NCBI GenBank assembly: GCA_038373885.1
Contig: JAWZYV010016590.1
Coordinates: 558,001-622,000 of the forward strand
Source: Cheiracanthium punctorium
Taxonomy: Eukaryota; Arthropoda; Arachnida; Araneae; Cheiracanthiidae
DNA length: 64,000 nt
Reading direction: 5' to 3'
The notes under the pieces were generated by a model. It was not told the origin of the DNA. It ran no database searches and saw nothing but the letters and a program-made list of their open reading frames with translations. A program made the position numbers and the translations under genes. Shown here in pieces: positions 44,036-55,435 of the stretch (position 1 is the first letter of the stretch; each line of letters starts with the position of its first letter).

Positions 44036-46819
44036 CGGGTATACGATCAATATAACTGGTTAGAGTGTTACTAAAAAAATTTGATTCAAAGATGATTTTC
44101 ATTCTTGAAACTAGATAAGCGAACAATCACTCCTTCAGAGAGTAGTGCAGAATTAAGCTATTTCTGTGCGATCGTAGCCATTGATGGCAAGCATATGAAA
44201 TACATAAACTAAATTCGAATGTCTGTAGCTAATTTTAAAATTTCTACTGTTTTTTTAACTCAAAAGATCTTTTTTAGTTGATTGTTATTTCATACAGTCC
44301 ATAATTGTCACCGTTGTATAATAGTTTCATTGGAATGAGCTTGACTAATTCTTCTTCCAGTTAAATACTGCTTGTGAACTGAAGACTGATTCGCAAAATT
44401 CTACAACTCCATATGTTTATGTTCAGTTATTAAAGCGTGGTTTGTTTTTAAAGGATTTTCTTTCTACTCGCGCACTCTTACTAAAATCTCACCTTTTACG
44501 AGCCCGACAGTTTGGCGAAAGATGCAACAATATCAACTATATAAATTGCAAATACAAAGCCTTATTTACAGAATGGAGATAGATTAAACTAATGAAATGA
44601 CAATGAACGATATGAAATCGTGCTCTACTGCGTAATTAATAGCTAACATTTTGAGTGGAGTTGTTGAGTAGCTCGACGATCCCTACATGGAAGCAGCTTT
44701 GCCAAACTTCACTTAAATTTGGAATCTTAAAGATACTTTGGAATCCTAGCGTTGGATCGAGCAAATACATTACGAAGAATCAAATTTGGTGAAAATTCTG
44801 ATTGTTGATTATTTAAAGAAATTTCTTTAAGTTATTCGAACCAGGTGCTTTACCTCCTTTTTCCATGAGTAGTGCCAAGTCAAGTAAAGACCAACCCGCT
44901 AGTCGCAGGTCGTAACATAGGTCTCATGCATAACCATAAAGCGTAAAGTTTACAAACAGGGCTTTTCGAACTCAGTACTGGAGAAACAGAATTTAAATAG
45001 CACGCAGTAGTCTTTATAAGCTAGCCCTACGTCTTTTCTCTTTGTTTATAAGGGTTCTCGAGCTTTTAATATTTTAAGTCTAAATTACTTGAAAAAATGT
45101 ACCTCGCAACATAATGTCGGATTCTTGCCAGATGTAAAAAAATAATTACCGTCCTCTTCCACAAACAGAGTTAATAGATAATTAATTGTTTTTTGGCGAA
45201 GAACTTTCTGTTAATCAGCTCCCGGATAAGGCAGATCAACTGCATTATTCTATTAGTTTCAATTTATTCAATACAATGCCGGCAAATTTCAGTGTTATCT
45301 TAATTACAAATAAATCTATAAATTTTACTTATCTATTAGCATATCTTTTTGGAAAAAAACAACAGATTAACAAATTAATCAAATTAGTTTACGAAAAACC
45401 ATTTAAAATCAAAACTTTTGTTCCATTATTAATCATGCAAAAACATTTTCTTTATTAAATAGCAAAACTATGATGACTTTTCAGAAGCACTTAAAACTCT
45501 GAAAATTTTCAAAGTTCTTGTTCATTAAAGCAAGTTTTTAAAAGTTTCCACGTTTCTTGTAAATAACGCTAAACTTTACGCAAAGTTTTGTTTCTTAATT
45601 GTTCCATTCTAAATTAAATATACGTTTCCATAGACCGAATACTTTTCCTAAAACTACGGATTTTCTTTTAATATTTTAGATGCAAAGAGAAGTTAATTTC
45701 ATACAAAATTAACATACGATCAATATTTTATTTATGCAATTATTCTTTAAAAATAGATATTTAAAATATTTTTTTAATCATAATATTTTTATTTCATTAT
45801 TATAGCTGTTGTATTCGAACAAAAGCCGTTTGTGGCTAGGATATTGCAAATGCATTTATACGAGAGAAAAATATGAAATTATGAAAAGTGCGACCTTTAT
45901 TTTTTATTACAATGATTCCAAACCTTAATCACGAACTACTCCAATTTAGATAATATAGGTATAGTAATTGTTTTCCGCTGATACCGAAAGTAGTATGTAA
46001 TTTAAAGATATTTTCAAATATTTTTTATAGTTTCCTGTTTGTTGAAATCGGTTCACATGATTTCGTTTAATAAAATGTAAAAAACTTCTATAGTTATGTT
46101 TATATGAAATAGGAACACAAATAAGTGTTAGGTGTATCATTAGCTATAACTGATTTGAGAGGGGGGATATAAAAAATGACAATTTGGATATTGTCTGAGT
46201 TGCTGATCGTTGCTGAGTTGATGTTCGAAACATTACATAAAAGTTGTTGCGTGTTAAAATTAACTGCTTAAAAATTTACTAAAATGATAAAAATAAAGAT
46301 GTAAAAGAATTATGTGATAATTTAAAACTAAATAGTTTTAATATGTGATTTTAGAATAAAAACATTACTTATAGCAGTAAAATATTCAGATAACTGAAAA
46401 ATATTCCAATAAATTTCAAACAATTTTCAGTAATCACTTTCTCTACTTCAAATTTAACATAAAATTGGCTTCTTAAATCAAATAATTCTTTACCTATTTT
46501 CTTACTAAAGTAGATTTTTATTTCATATTTGGTTAGTAGTATTCAGGACACTTCCAGACTTCAAAAATTTTTCCAAAGTGGTGGTTTGAGTGAATAATGT
46601 GAGTATCTATAGATCAAACGATGAGGTTAATTTTTTGTAAACAACCAGAAATTTAGAATTGATCTTAATTTTAAAAGATATTCTCATGCTGATTGGCGTG
46701 CTTTGTTTGGCTTTCGACTTATTAATCCAGAAGTTTCTATGAGCTGACAGAAATTTAATCGAAAAAATGCATTACCGATTTATTGCTATATGACGCAGTC
46801 TTGTAAAGTTATGGTTTCC
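44036..46819. other. AT-rich non-coding DNA
   Basis: The frames at 45186-45458 (plus) and 45946-46140 (minus) show no domain. No repeats or RNA genes were recognised. Confidence 0.45.
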
Positions 46820-47010
46820 AAGGCGGATCGCCGAGCTGAAACGTGGCCCTTTACGATCCATTTCAGCGCTCTTTCCCCTTCGCGCATGCCTATGACGGCA
46901 GACATTGCCGTTTTTGGAGACAGCGCCCATATCCAAATATTTGGATTTGAACGCGGCGCCTGTTTACTGCGTTCAAAACAAGATGGCGGCGAATATCTTT
47001 CCTTAAAGTC
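46820..47010. promoter_or_regulatory. CpG-rich island with a CAAGATGGCGGC motif
   Basis: A sharp rise in GC and CpG in AT-rich surroundings. It contains CAAGATGGCGGCG (about 46979-46991), the core-promoter motif bound by YY1-type factors in animals, together with GGCGGATCGCCG and GAACGCGGCGCC. It may be a promoter or first exon. The 80-codon frame over it (46790-47032) has no recognisable domain. Confidence 0.3.
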
Positions 47011-48419
47011 CGGAAGATACGTTTCTATGTAATCCCATTTTATACCTAGTGAAAAATAGAGGTTATAACGATATACAGGCCAAGGAGTGTTGTTGGAAGG
47101 ATGTTTCAGAAAATTTGAATATTGCCGATAAGCAAAAATTCTGTTGTTTCTAGATGAACAAGGGAAAGCTCAGGCAGTGGGATCATCGATTTTGATAAAA
47201 TATTGAAAGGTTTTAGACGACTCTTTGCAAAGTCAAATAATACTAAAAACATATTAATTTAACAAATTCAATGCCACAAAAATTAAACTCCAACGCTTGA
47301 GTATTTTCCAAGAATTCTTTAAGAATTAGTGTTATATTATTTATAGTGACATACTCGCAACATCTTATAGTTTATCGTCTTATCATCATATAGATGGTGT
47401 CGTTTTTGATTGCAGAACCAATGATTGCGCGTTCGAGTCCCATATTTTAATTTTTTTTATTTATTTCTTTAGAAATCAATTTAACTTTTTTTGTTTATGA
47501 AAATCAGAGTGGCTTATTGAATAAAATTGGAAGTTACTTTCTTTGTACATATTTATGTACTAGTATTTCCGATGTAAATCCTCGCGATGGATAGTAAAAA
47601 TAGAACAGCTTCTGTCTCCATTTTGACTAATGTATTTACTATTTAAGCTTAATACTCAGCTTAAACGTTTTACACTCGTATAAAATTAATATGAACATTA
47701 ATATGAGATTTAACATTCGGTAAAAGTGAAATCCTTTTAAATATTTAAAATATTTATTACTTATATTTCAGTTTACATTTTTGAATTTTTCTGAAACAAT
47801 GATAGATACATTCTCCCTAAATTAGTGTTCCGAATTTGGGTTCCTTCTTGTAAATGAGTTTTTCTGGAAATTTTTAAAAGAGAAACATAACGCATATTTA
47901 CTTAAAATAGTGTACATATTAGGTTGCATTCAAGTACTATATTCATATAATCTGTTTTGAAATCAGGTATAAAATGAGTATAATAGTGTTGGATTTAACT
48001 CAAAAAGTGAAATCTCAACTACATATAAATGATTCGAAATTTATCAAACTTGCGAGTTCAAAAATTATTGTAGCTTCCAATGAACCAGATTTTTAAAAAT
48101 GGCCCAAGAAAATATTTTCTCCTTATGTTTAATTTACTTTGTTTATAATTTCTGTGAAGTTTTAGTAGTCCGTTATTCCAGAAATGCAGTGAAATTATCT
48201 GGTATTTTGATTTTTACGAGAATAAACAGAAGTAAAAAAATCTCACAAATTCATTTTAAAAATGCCCCATAAATATAAAAATGCTTCTGAAACTCTCATT
48301 TCTTTGATTTAACTATTGATTCCTGCTGGGGCTTACATCCAAGAGGGATGTAAACGAACATAACTGCACGTCACTGAAATAAAAATGTAATTTGACTAGC
48401 TGAGAAGGAATTCTCCCTC
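47011..48419. other. AT-rich non-coding DNA
   Basis: Only a lone B-box-like GCGTTCGAGTCCC near 47430 stands out (see rejected items). Confidence 0.45.
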
Positions 48420-48560
48420 CAATATCCCCACGCAAAGATAGTCGAGGTCCGCGTCCTCGCCCGTTTCTAGGAAATCAGATGAGCGCTGCGCTGTCTCTCA
48501 ATTTCGGCGTTTTGGTCACGTGAAGCGTCGCGCTTCAAATCGGCGCTCCTCCCTGGAAAC
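48420..48560. promoter_or_regulatory. CpG-rich patch with a CACGTG E-box
   Basis: It contains GAGGTCCGCGTCCTCGCC, GCGCTGCGCTG and GGTCACGTGAAGCG followed by TCGCGCTTC. Composition contrasts with its surroundings. It could be a promoter or an old repeat end; no transcription start motif was proven. Confidence 0.25.
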
Positions 48561-49974
48561 CAAAGTTTTACGTATGCGAAGTGTTAATTTTTGTAGCTGA
48601 GCTAGCACAAATAAACTGTTCGACTTGTGTGGAAATACAACTGCAAGGTCGGTCCGAATCGAAAATCCGTCAACTTTCTCCGTCTGAATGTCTCACTTAC
48701 AAGTTTTACTTATATCTTTAACATTACTTATTCTACAATTAAGTACTTACTATTAAACAATTTTTTAAGATTTACGTGTGCGTGTTTAGAATTTGTTCAT
48801 TAATCTCAGTTAAAAAAAAAAAAAAAAAAAAAAAAAAACAGAATTTTTATTATTGTGTATAAAAAATTAAGATGTCACCGTTTATACGGACAACTTCAGA
48901 AGTTTTCTGCTGCCATAGGTGTTGTCTTATGCGCATCACAGAATGCGCGCATCACATTTTTTATTGTCACCTCAGAGAGTGTTCAAGTCAACAGCTCCGT
49001 TTTTTAATCGAATGATGTGCCATCATAGCAATGAATCAATGCCACTTGAAAAACGGAAAGGGACGATTTTGTTTTTCAGAAAAGCCGGTAATATTCCTGA
49101 AAGCATTCGGTTCTGCCAAAATACGTAAACCACTGAGCCCATTAATTATTACTCCCTTGTCAACACATTTTCAGAGCGTAAACTCCACCTCTAATTCGGT
49201 AAATCCTCCTAAATCCAATAATAAATTCCATCACACTTTACTGGTGCGCGCTCATTTCCCAACTATTGAATTTTCGTGTGTGAAGGGAGAACTGCACCAG
49301 AGTCTCGTGTCGTAACTCTTTTCCATTATCTCCAGCACCCAATGAATGCAACGCGCGATAAAATGAAATTCCGATTCCATTCGCGTTGCATTTCAATTTA
49401 TGTTTCAGTCGCTTCCACTTTTAAGACTTGAAATAAAACGGAGCATCTTCTTCATACCCCCCCCCCTCTCCCACTGTATCCCCTGTTCTCCCCCCGCACC
49501 TTCAGGAACATCGCTTTCGAAATACTTTTCCTTATATTTACCGTGTCAGTTTTGATTCCGTGAGTGATATTGAAATATCTTCTTGATGAACACTTGCGGA
49601 TTTTTTATTTTTTTTATTAATTCTTGACATGAAGTAAATAGTTTGCCTGGAATGAAATTTTAGGTTGAAATTATAGAAGAGGATTTATCACGCCTTATGA
49701 ATGAAAAAATTCAAACTGAGCACATCAAGATTGTTCAAATTACTACGCTTTTAGAGTCACGTTTTCTGTACTGAGTACCACAAGGGACCAAATTCAGTAG
49801 AATTTGTTTTTGGCGCTGGAGTACTATTTCTTTCAATCCTGAGTTCTTGTCTACTTGAGTTGTGAACACTGAGTCACTCATCAAACTATTTATGAAGGTT
49901 GAAGTATAGTAAAATATGTCTGATGAAGTCTGTAAAACTGTTTCAGTGTTAGGCTATTTTAATATAGAATTCAG
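48561..49974. other. Non-coding DNA with a 27-A run and C-rich tract
   Basis: A27 at 48812-48838 could be a retroposon tail but no body was recognised. A C-rich tract occupies 49458-49500. The frames at 48919-49315 show no domain. Confidence 0.4.
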
Positions 49975-50270
49975 TACCGAAGAAGTGTTTTACAGAACGA
50001 GAAAGACCAATACGTCAGGATTATGATGCACTTTCCAAATTAAAGGAAATAAGAGGCAAATATGGCGACACATAGATTGTGATTAACTTTCGAACATAAC
50101 GGAACAAGAAAGACGAATAAAGGACACAAGGATTATGGTGAGCTTTACAGCACTATGAAGCAAGAAATGCAAATAGGGCCGACACAGGGATAATGATGAA
50201 CTTTCCAACTTTATGAAGCAAGGAAAGCCAACAGGACTGACGAAGGGATTATAATACGCTTTTAATACGC
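49975..50270 (+). repeat. Minisatellite, about five ~58-bp degenerate units
   Basis: Recurring order: GGAT(T/A)ATGATG(A/C), (A/C)CTTTCCAA or CTTTACAG, TATGAAGCAAG(A/G)AA, then AGGRC(C/T)GACACA. Units begin at about 49975, 50032, 50087, 50146 and 50205. Confidence 0.72.
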
Positions 50271-52088
50271 ACTTAAGTGAGTATTTAAAATATAAATGTA
50301 TTTGAGATTTTCAATCTTTTTTTTAATCAGACGAAGGATGATATAAATTAAAGATGCATGAACTTTATAAGAGAAGAGCTACTCGAAATGAGTGGACTGC
50401 CGACGTCCAGACCCAAGTCTATTTTGAAAGTGAAACAGTTTTGTATAAACATGTGTCGGCAAGGTTTTGCTGCAAAAATGCTGGTTTTCAAAACAGAATT
50501 TTTGACAGAAAAATCAAAATACCGAAATATAAATACTTGAAAATCTACAAAAAAATCAACACAAACTATTCCCACCCACCAAAGCACTAAGTAATAGTTT
50601 TTTAGAACGATGGAAATATTAAAATCAATCAAAAAATCTGGTGTAAATATAAAAGTAAAAATAAATAAAGATGCATAAAACACACATATACTAAAAATTG
50701 CACAACAGGTTATTCTAACGGTACAAAAGATCTATCCCTTCTTCAGTTGCGTAAACTTTCCACCTCCACACAACCAGGAAAGTGTGAAAACTTTCGTACT
50801 CACTCTCCTTCATCTGGACATTGCAACTTTTTTTGTACCATCAAAAACTTATGTATTGCACTATTTTGCTATAATATATGTGTCTTCTAAATAAAATTAT
50901 TAATTTTTATCTTATTTAAAGGAATTTCAAAAATTTTGAACCAACTTAAACGCCGCGAAATATTTAGTTTTGCTACGGTGACAAACTTCCAAAACATACC
51001 GAACCGTTTATTGAAAAGGGGAAGTCTAAACTGTATTGTGAACAAAAAATAACTAGGAGGTTTTCGGAGCACTTTAGCAAATTATGCGCTGGGCAAAATA
51101 GAAAAAAATTTGGCTACCATATACATTAAAGTATGTGGTTTCAATTTGTGAAGGGAAAAAAAAATATGGAAAATCGTCAGTAGGAGATATTTTGCCGTTG
51201 CTAGTGCACAATATATAGGAAAAGTAAACAATGAAGGGTAATTGAAACAGTATATAACAACACGCTAAATATCAATGAGAAACGTTAAACGTTTTTTAAA
51301 GCAGCTTATAAATGTGGCTCAGTGTGACCACCATCCTAATATACCAATAATTGTACATGGTACACGAAATTTTCAACGATAGACAGCAGCATATCGGAAT
51401 TTATTCGTCTGATATGTAACTTTACTCGATACACAACGCTTTTCAAATTTTGCAAGGATTCAAATCAGGCGACCTCGTTGGCCAAGAGAATATAATATTT
51501 CTCTGCTTATTTATTTATTTTATGATCATTTTTTCCCCTTCAAAAATGATTTTGTTTTTAGAAAAATACTAAGTTTTCTTATAAAAATTGAAATAGTTCC
51601 ATAACTATTAGAACGTATTGCGAGTCTTTTGGTCATTACACAGATAAATATGTTAGTTATCTACTGTATAAATATTATTAAAAATATTGATTAGAATTGT
51701 TTTCAGGAGGTGTGATATAAATGATTTTTTTCCCAAATTTTCACCTAAATTTACATAGAATTTCATTGAAACTAGATTTTTAGTTTTATACCCCATTTTA
51801 ATTCAGAATAGATTATTCATTGAAATTTTAGATTTTTTTTAAAGTCCCCCAAAGGTAGATTCATACCTTAAATACATTCATAATTACTAAGATTTAGTGA
51901 ACGTTATAGAGGATATTTAGAGATAGCTGCGTTCTTTTTCCGAATTAAGACAGAAAAAAAATCGCGTATAAAGTCTCAACAATACAAAACAAGAAGACGA
52001 TGTTAAGTTTATGGAAAAATAATTTCAACGATAATTGAGTGATTATGTAGATTAATTCAGTGATTATAGGGAAAATATTTTGAATGAT
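50271..52088. other. AT-rich non-coding DNA
   Basis: Overlapping frames on both strands at 50348-50683 show no domain. Nothing is assigned. Confidence 0.45.
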
Positions 52089-52535
52089 ATTCCTCAACGG
52101 CATGATTGATCATTTACTATCTTGTTCCAGTAGTATCTACGCAGTGGCTGTAGTCATTTTGTCAAAATTTATCAAGATCCCATATGTGGGGATTTGATAA
52201 ATATCATCTCGAAGAAATTAGCGAACGTAGCCCATCGCAATTTTCGTTTATTATTCCTCATCGACATGCCTAATCACTATCGCCTCGCTTCAGTGACATC
52301 TATGCCATGGCCAAAATCATTGTACCAAATTTTGTCATGATCACATGAGCAGTCTCGGAGGAATTCGATAACAAAAGTTACAAAATTCAATCAATCAGAT
52401 TTAGTGGTGTGATTATTCCTCAACGTCATAATCGATCACTACCATTTGGCTTCGGTACAATCTACGGCATTGCCACTATCACTGTTTCAAATTTGGTAGG
52501 ATGGAATTAGCAGTTTCGGAGGAGTAAGCGAACGT
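52089..52535 (+). repeat. Three tandem ~163-bp units
   Basis: Units start at 52089, 52253 and 52415 with ATTCCTCA(A/T)CG(G/A/T)CAT. Each includes GATCA(C/T)TA, GTA(G/C)TATCTACG-like text, CCAAATTTTGTCA-like text, and ends with GGAG(G/T)A followed by AGCGAACGTA. Spacing is 164 and 162. Confidence 0.85.
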
Positions 52536-52559
52536 ATGAATTTTTTTTTTCAGTGATTA

Positions 52560-53116
52560 CTGATCGATGTGACCAATCAAGATCATCTTGCTTAATAAAC
52601 CACGACTCCACAGCATTTTTCACCTCATCGTCGGATCCAAAGCGCTTGCCGCCTAACTCAGTAAAGGATTTGTGTTTGCTTCATGACAATGCTCAGCCGC
52701 ATACTGATGGTGGCGCTCAAACGATGATTCGACAGTTTCATTGGGAGCAGTTCGATCACCCGCCGTACAGCCTAGACTTAGCGCCGTCCGACTACCATTT
52801 GTTCCTTCGCATGAAGGGCGAGGCGGCAAGCGCTTTGGCGGCTCTTCGCTAGGCGGCAAGCGCTTTGGATCCGAGGATAAGGTGAAAAATGCTGTGGTTA
52901 TCGTCACTGGCGGGAAGTTTCTATAAAAAAGGTATAAAAAAGCTGGTAAACCGCTACGACAAGTGTTTAAACATTTGCGGAAACTATGTCGAAAATAGGT
53001 TAAGGTATGCTTTTTCATATAAAAATAAAATTGGCTTGAAAGAAAAAAAATACTATTTTTTTTTTCTCAAAAGGGTACTTACTTTCAGAATACCCCTTAT
53101 TTACAAAAAGTTATAA
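52560..53116 (+). pseudogene. Rearranged mariner transposase C-terminus
   Basis: The plus-strand text from about 52674 gives LLHDNAQPHT, WEQFDHPPYS and LDLAPSDYHLFL, the second and third catalytic regions of mariner (DD34D type). It then gives GGKRFGSEDKVKNAV, and in another frame KKLVNRYDKCLNICG and NYVEN, the enzyme's end. Between 52835 and 52870 the GGCGGCAAGCGCTTTGG block is duplicated, breaking the frame. Just upstream, 52560-52657 is the same C-terminal region in reverse orientation. The first half of the enzyme is missing. A scrambled, dead copy. Confidence 0.85.
52608..52901. repeat. 50-bp inverted repeat within the mariner remnant
   Basis: 52608-52657 is the complement of about 52851-52901, both encoding the GSDDEVKNAV-type segment, with two or three mismatches. 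Confidence 0.88.
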
Positions 53117-53142
53117 TAATATAATAATAATAATAATAATAA
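53116..53142. repeat. (TAA)n microsatellite
   Basis: About nine TAA units with one interruption. Confidence 0.9.
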
Positions 53143-54393
53143 TTCTTTGCAAAAAAATCACATGCTAACATGACGAAGTCATCTTACCTGATAAATAAAA
53201 GATAACAAAGATGAAAATAAGTGTCTTGAGAGAGCTGAAAACACGCTTGTTTATGTGATTACACTCGCTTCTACTTACACTATTGCGAATAAAGATTCCT
53301 GCGCACTCACCCTCTTCCCACGTCAATGCAAATTTAATTCGCGGAACTACTGAAAGTAATTACTGGCTACTTGGAATCTAAGGATGCACATTTCCTGAAA
53401 CATAAAAAATAGCACGCTTTCCAATATAATTAAATATTTATCTTTACCTGTATTTCGGTAGATATAAAAAAAGATATTATTTTGTTGAATTATTTTCCAA
53501 TAATGTGAGCGTAAATAGATATAACGCAGGTAGAAAGTAATAATTCATAATTTTTAAGAAAAAGTAATTCTGTTAAATTTTTCCTAGAATATCGTTAAAT
53601 CGTATTTTAAAAAATCTACTTCACCATGAATCATAATACAAAAGACTGATTTTTTAAAGATTTTTCCCACGTAACTGTGAACATATCGAAATGCAGTACT
53701 GAAAAAAATCTCGTTTACTGAAAGAGAGAGAGAGCTTGTTATTATTAATTCTCTTTTCTTCTGCAATAGATGCGACAGAGCAGAAAATGAAATCCGAGCT
53801 TTTTACAGTCTTTTTATCATTTTAATTCATATCGGAATCATATATATATCACATATAACAAATCATTGTCACTAAATCCGGATCATTTGTCATTTTGACA
53901 TGCAGTGATTTCTTTCTTTCTTTTTTTTCCATACCAGCCTTAGTTTCCTGTTTTGGAACAAAAATTTCAATTTAGAAGGTAATTCATTGATGTCACGGGG
54001 ATTATTTTTCAGTCTATCTGGACAGTTATTTTCATTAATACCAATGTTATCTGTGGAGGTATTTCTTTTTTTAAAACAATGGCGCTTTTGTTTCACTTAT
54101 GTGAGTTTCAAATGTATCATATTCGTACAAAAGAAGTTACTAGGAGGGAAAATGCATTGTTTAAAATATTGGGTTTTCAGTCGCCAAAATGTGATTCGTA
54201 AAATTTGCATTAAATATCTTTTTAATGATTTGAGTATGTAAAATATTAAAACTCCTGGTTTACTGGAATCTTTCACTACTTGCCGGTGAAAGTAATTTTA
54301 AAACCGAATTATTAGAACCATAATGATTTTTCATTAATAGCCGTAGAAACTAACTCTAAGAAATTTGTTACACGCACACACACACACACACAC

Positions 54394-54437
<44 letters not shown>

Positions 54438-55210
54438 TTATATGTATGTACATTAGTTTATCTTTAATTTAGAAGCACGTTTCTGTGAATTGTTTTTCGG
54501 TTTTATCGAACTGTGGTGGTAAATAAACACAGTGACTTTTGCTTTCTTTTTAAACTTTTTCAATTTAATTACCATGTGAATAGAACGAGAATATACTACA
54601 GTTTAGTTGCTCTGAAAGACACTCAAGTACATTACGATCTGTTCGAGGTGTCTCATGGTCTTATTTAAATAAAACATCAAACTGGATAAAAAAAAAAGGC
54701 CGGCATGTTTTGTTTGACGTGGTCCTTGTATGTACACACACAGCAATCTTTGGTGGCTGTTTCTTTTCAGACACTTCACACGGTATGCGCGAAGGTCCAC
54801 ATATTCGATGGAGAAAAAAGTGTGATTCTTAGAAGAATTTGGTGTCTACTCAAGTGTGCGTCTGTTTACAGTACTGCCGTGTAAATTCGAGTATTTATCT
54901 CTCATGCACTATCATTAACGTAGATGCAAAAACTAGCCTATTATTTTGGAGACCCATACATTTCAACCGTCGATGAACTGGAGTGAAATCGTTGTAGCAT
55001 TTGGTGCAGATCACAATTATTCCGCAATTTTTCACTTGCTTCCTTTCACCTAACCGAAAGAAAAACCAAACCACTTATAGTCAATGAATTAAAAAAACTC
55101 TACTGGATAGTTATTGATTTCATTGTCATCAAAGCAAATTATTTTATCGTAGCTATATTGATATATTCTCTATTCATTAGATATTCGATTAAGTCGACAT
55201 TAATAAAAGT
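53143..55210. other. AT-rich non-coding DNA
   Basis: Contains the microsatellite at 54370-54436. No gene or element was recognised. Confidence 0.45.
54370..54436. repeat. Compound (CA)n(TA)n microsatellite
   Basis: About ten CA units are followed by about twenty TA units. Confidence 0.95.
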
Positions 55211-55435
55211 TCAATGATCATTTTTAGGTTCCATTATAACTGACTTCAATATGTTATCTGAGAGTATATTTTCGGAAATATTTCTATACACTTCATTAAT
55301 GATATTATTTTCATACCCTATTAAGTGCTGAGGTATTTCTTCAATAATGTTTTCGGCGAAAATTTGCTTTAGCATACTGCGCGGCGGAAAATTGTGAAGA
55401 AATTGTCTAATTGGCGCGTTTCTGTAGAGCATCAC
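55211..55435 (-). pseudogene. Possible Helitron Pif1-like helicase fragment
   Basis: A 74-codon minus-strand frame reads IIEEIPQHLIGYENN, INEVYRNISE, SDNILKSVIM and EPKND. In Helitron Pif1-like helicases a segment with IPxxxI, a valley of acidic and aromatic residues, then AILAPKND has the same order and spacing; here the Ala before the last box is Glu. No Walker motifs or Rep domain lie nearby, so it would be an isolated scrap. The assignment rests on this one pattern. Confidence 0.35.

Noticed and set aside
47385..47450. B-box-like GCGTTCGAGTCCC suggesting a tRNA or SINE
   Set aside because: No convincing A-box at the right distance and no foldable acceptor stem; a single B-box match can be chance.
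48812..48838. A27 run as a retroposon tail
   Set aside because: No retroposon body, SINE boxes or target duplication could be identified upstream; kept only as a homopolymer.
52089..52535. Three regularly spaced repeats considered as a CRISPR-like array
   Set aside because: Whole units, not only short repeats, are similar; there are no unique spacers and the DNA is eukaryotic.
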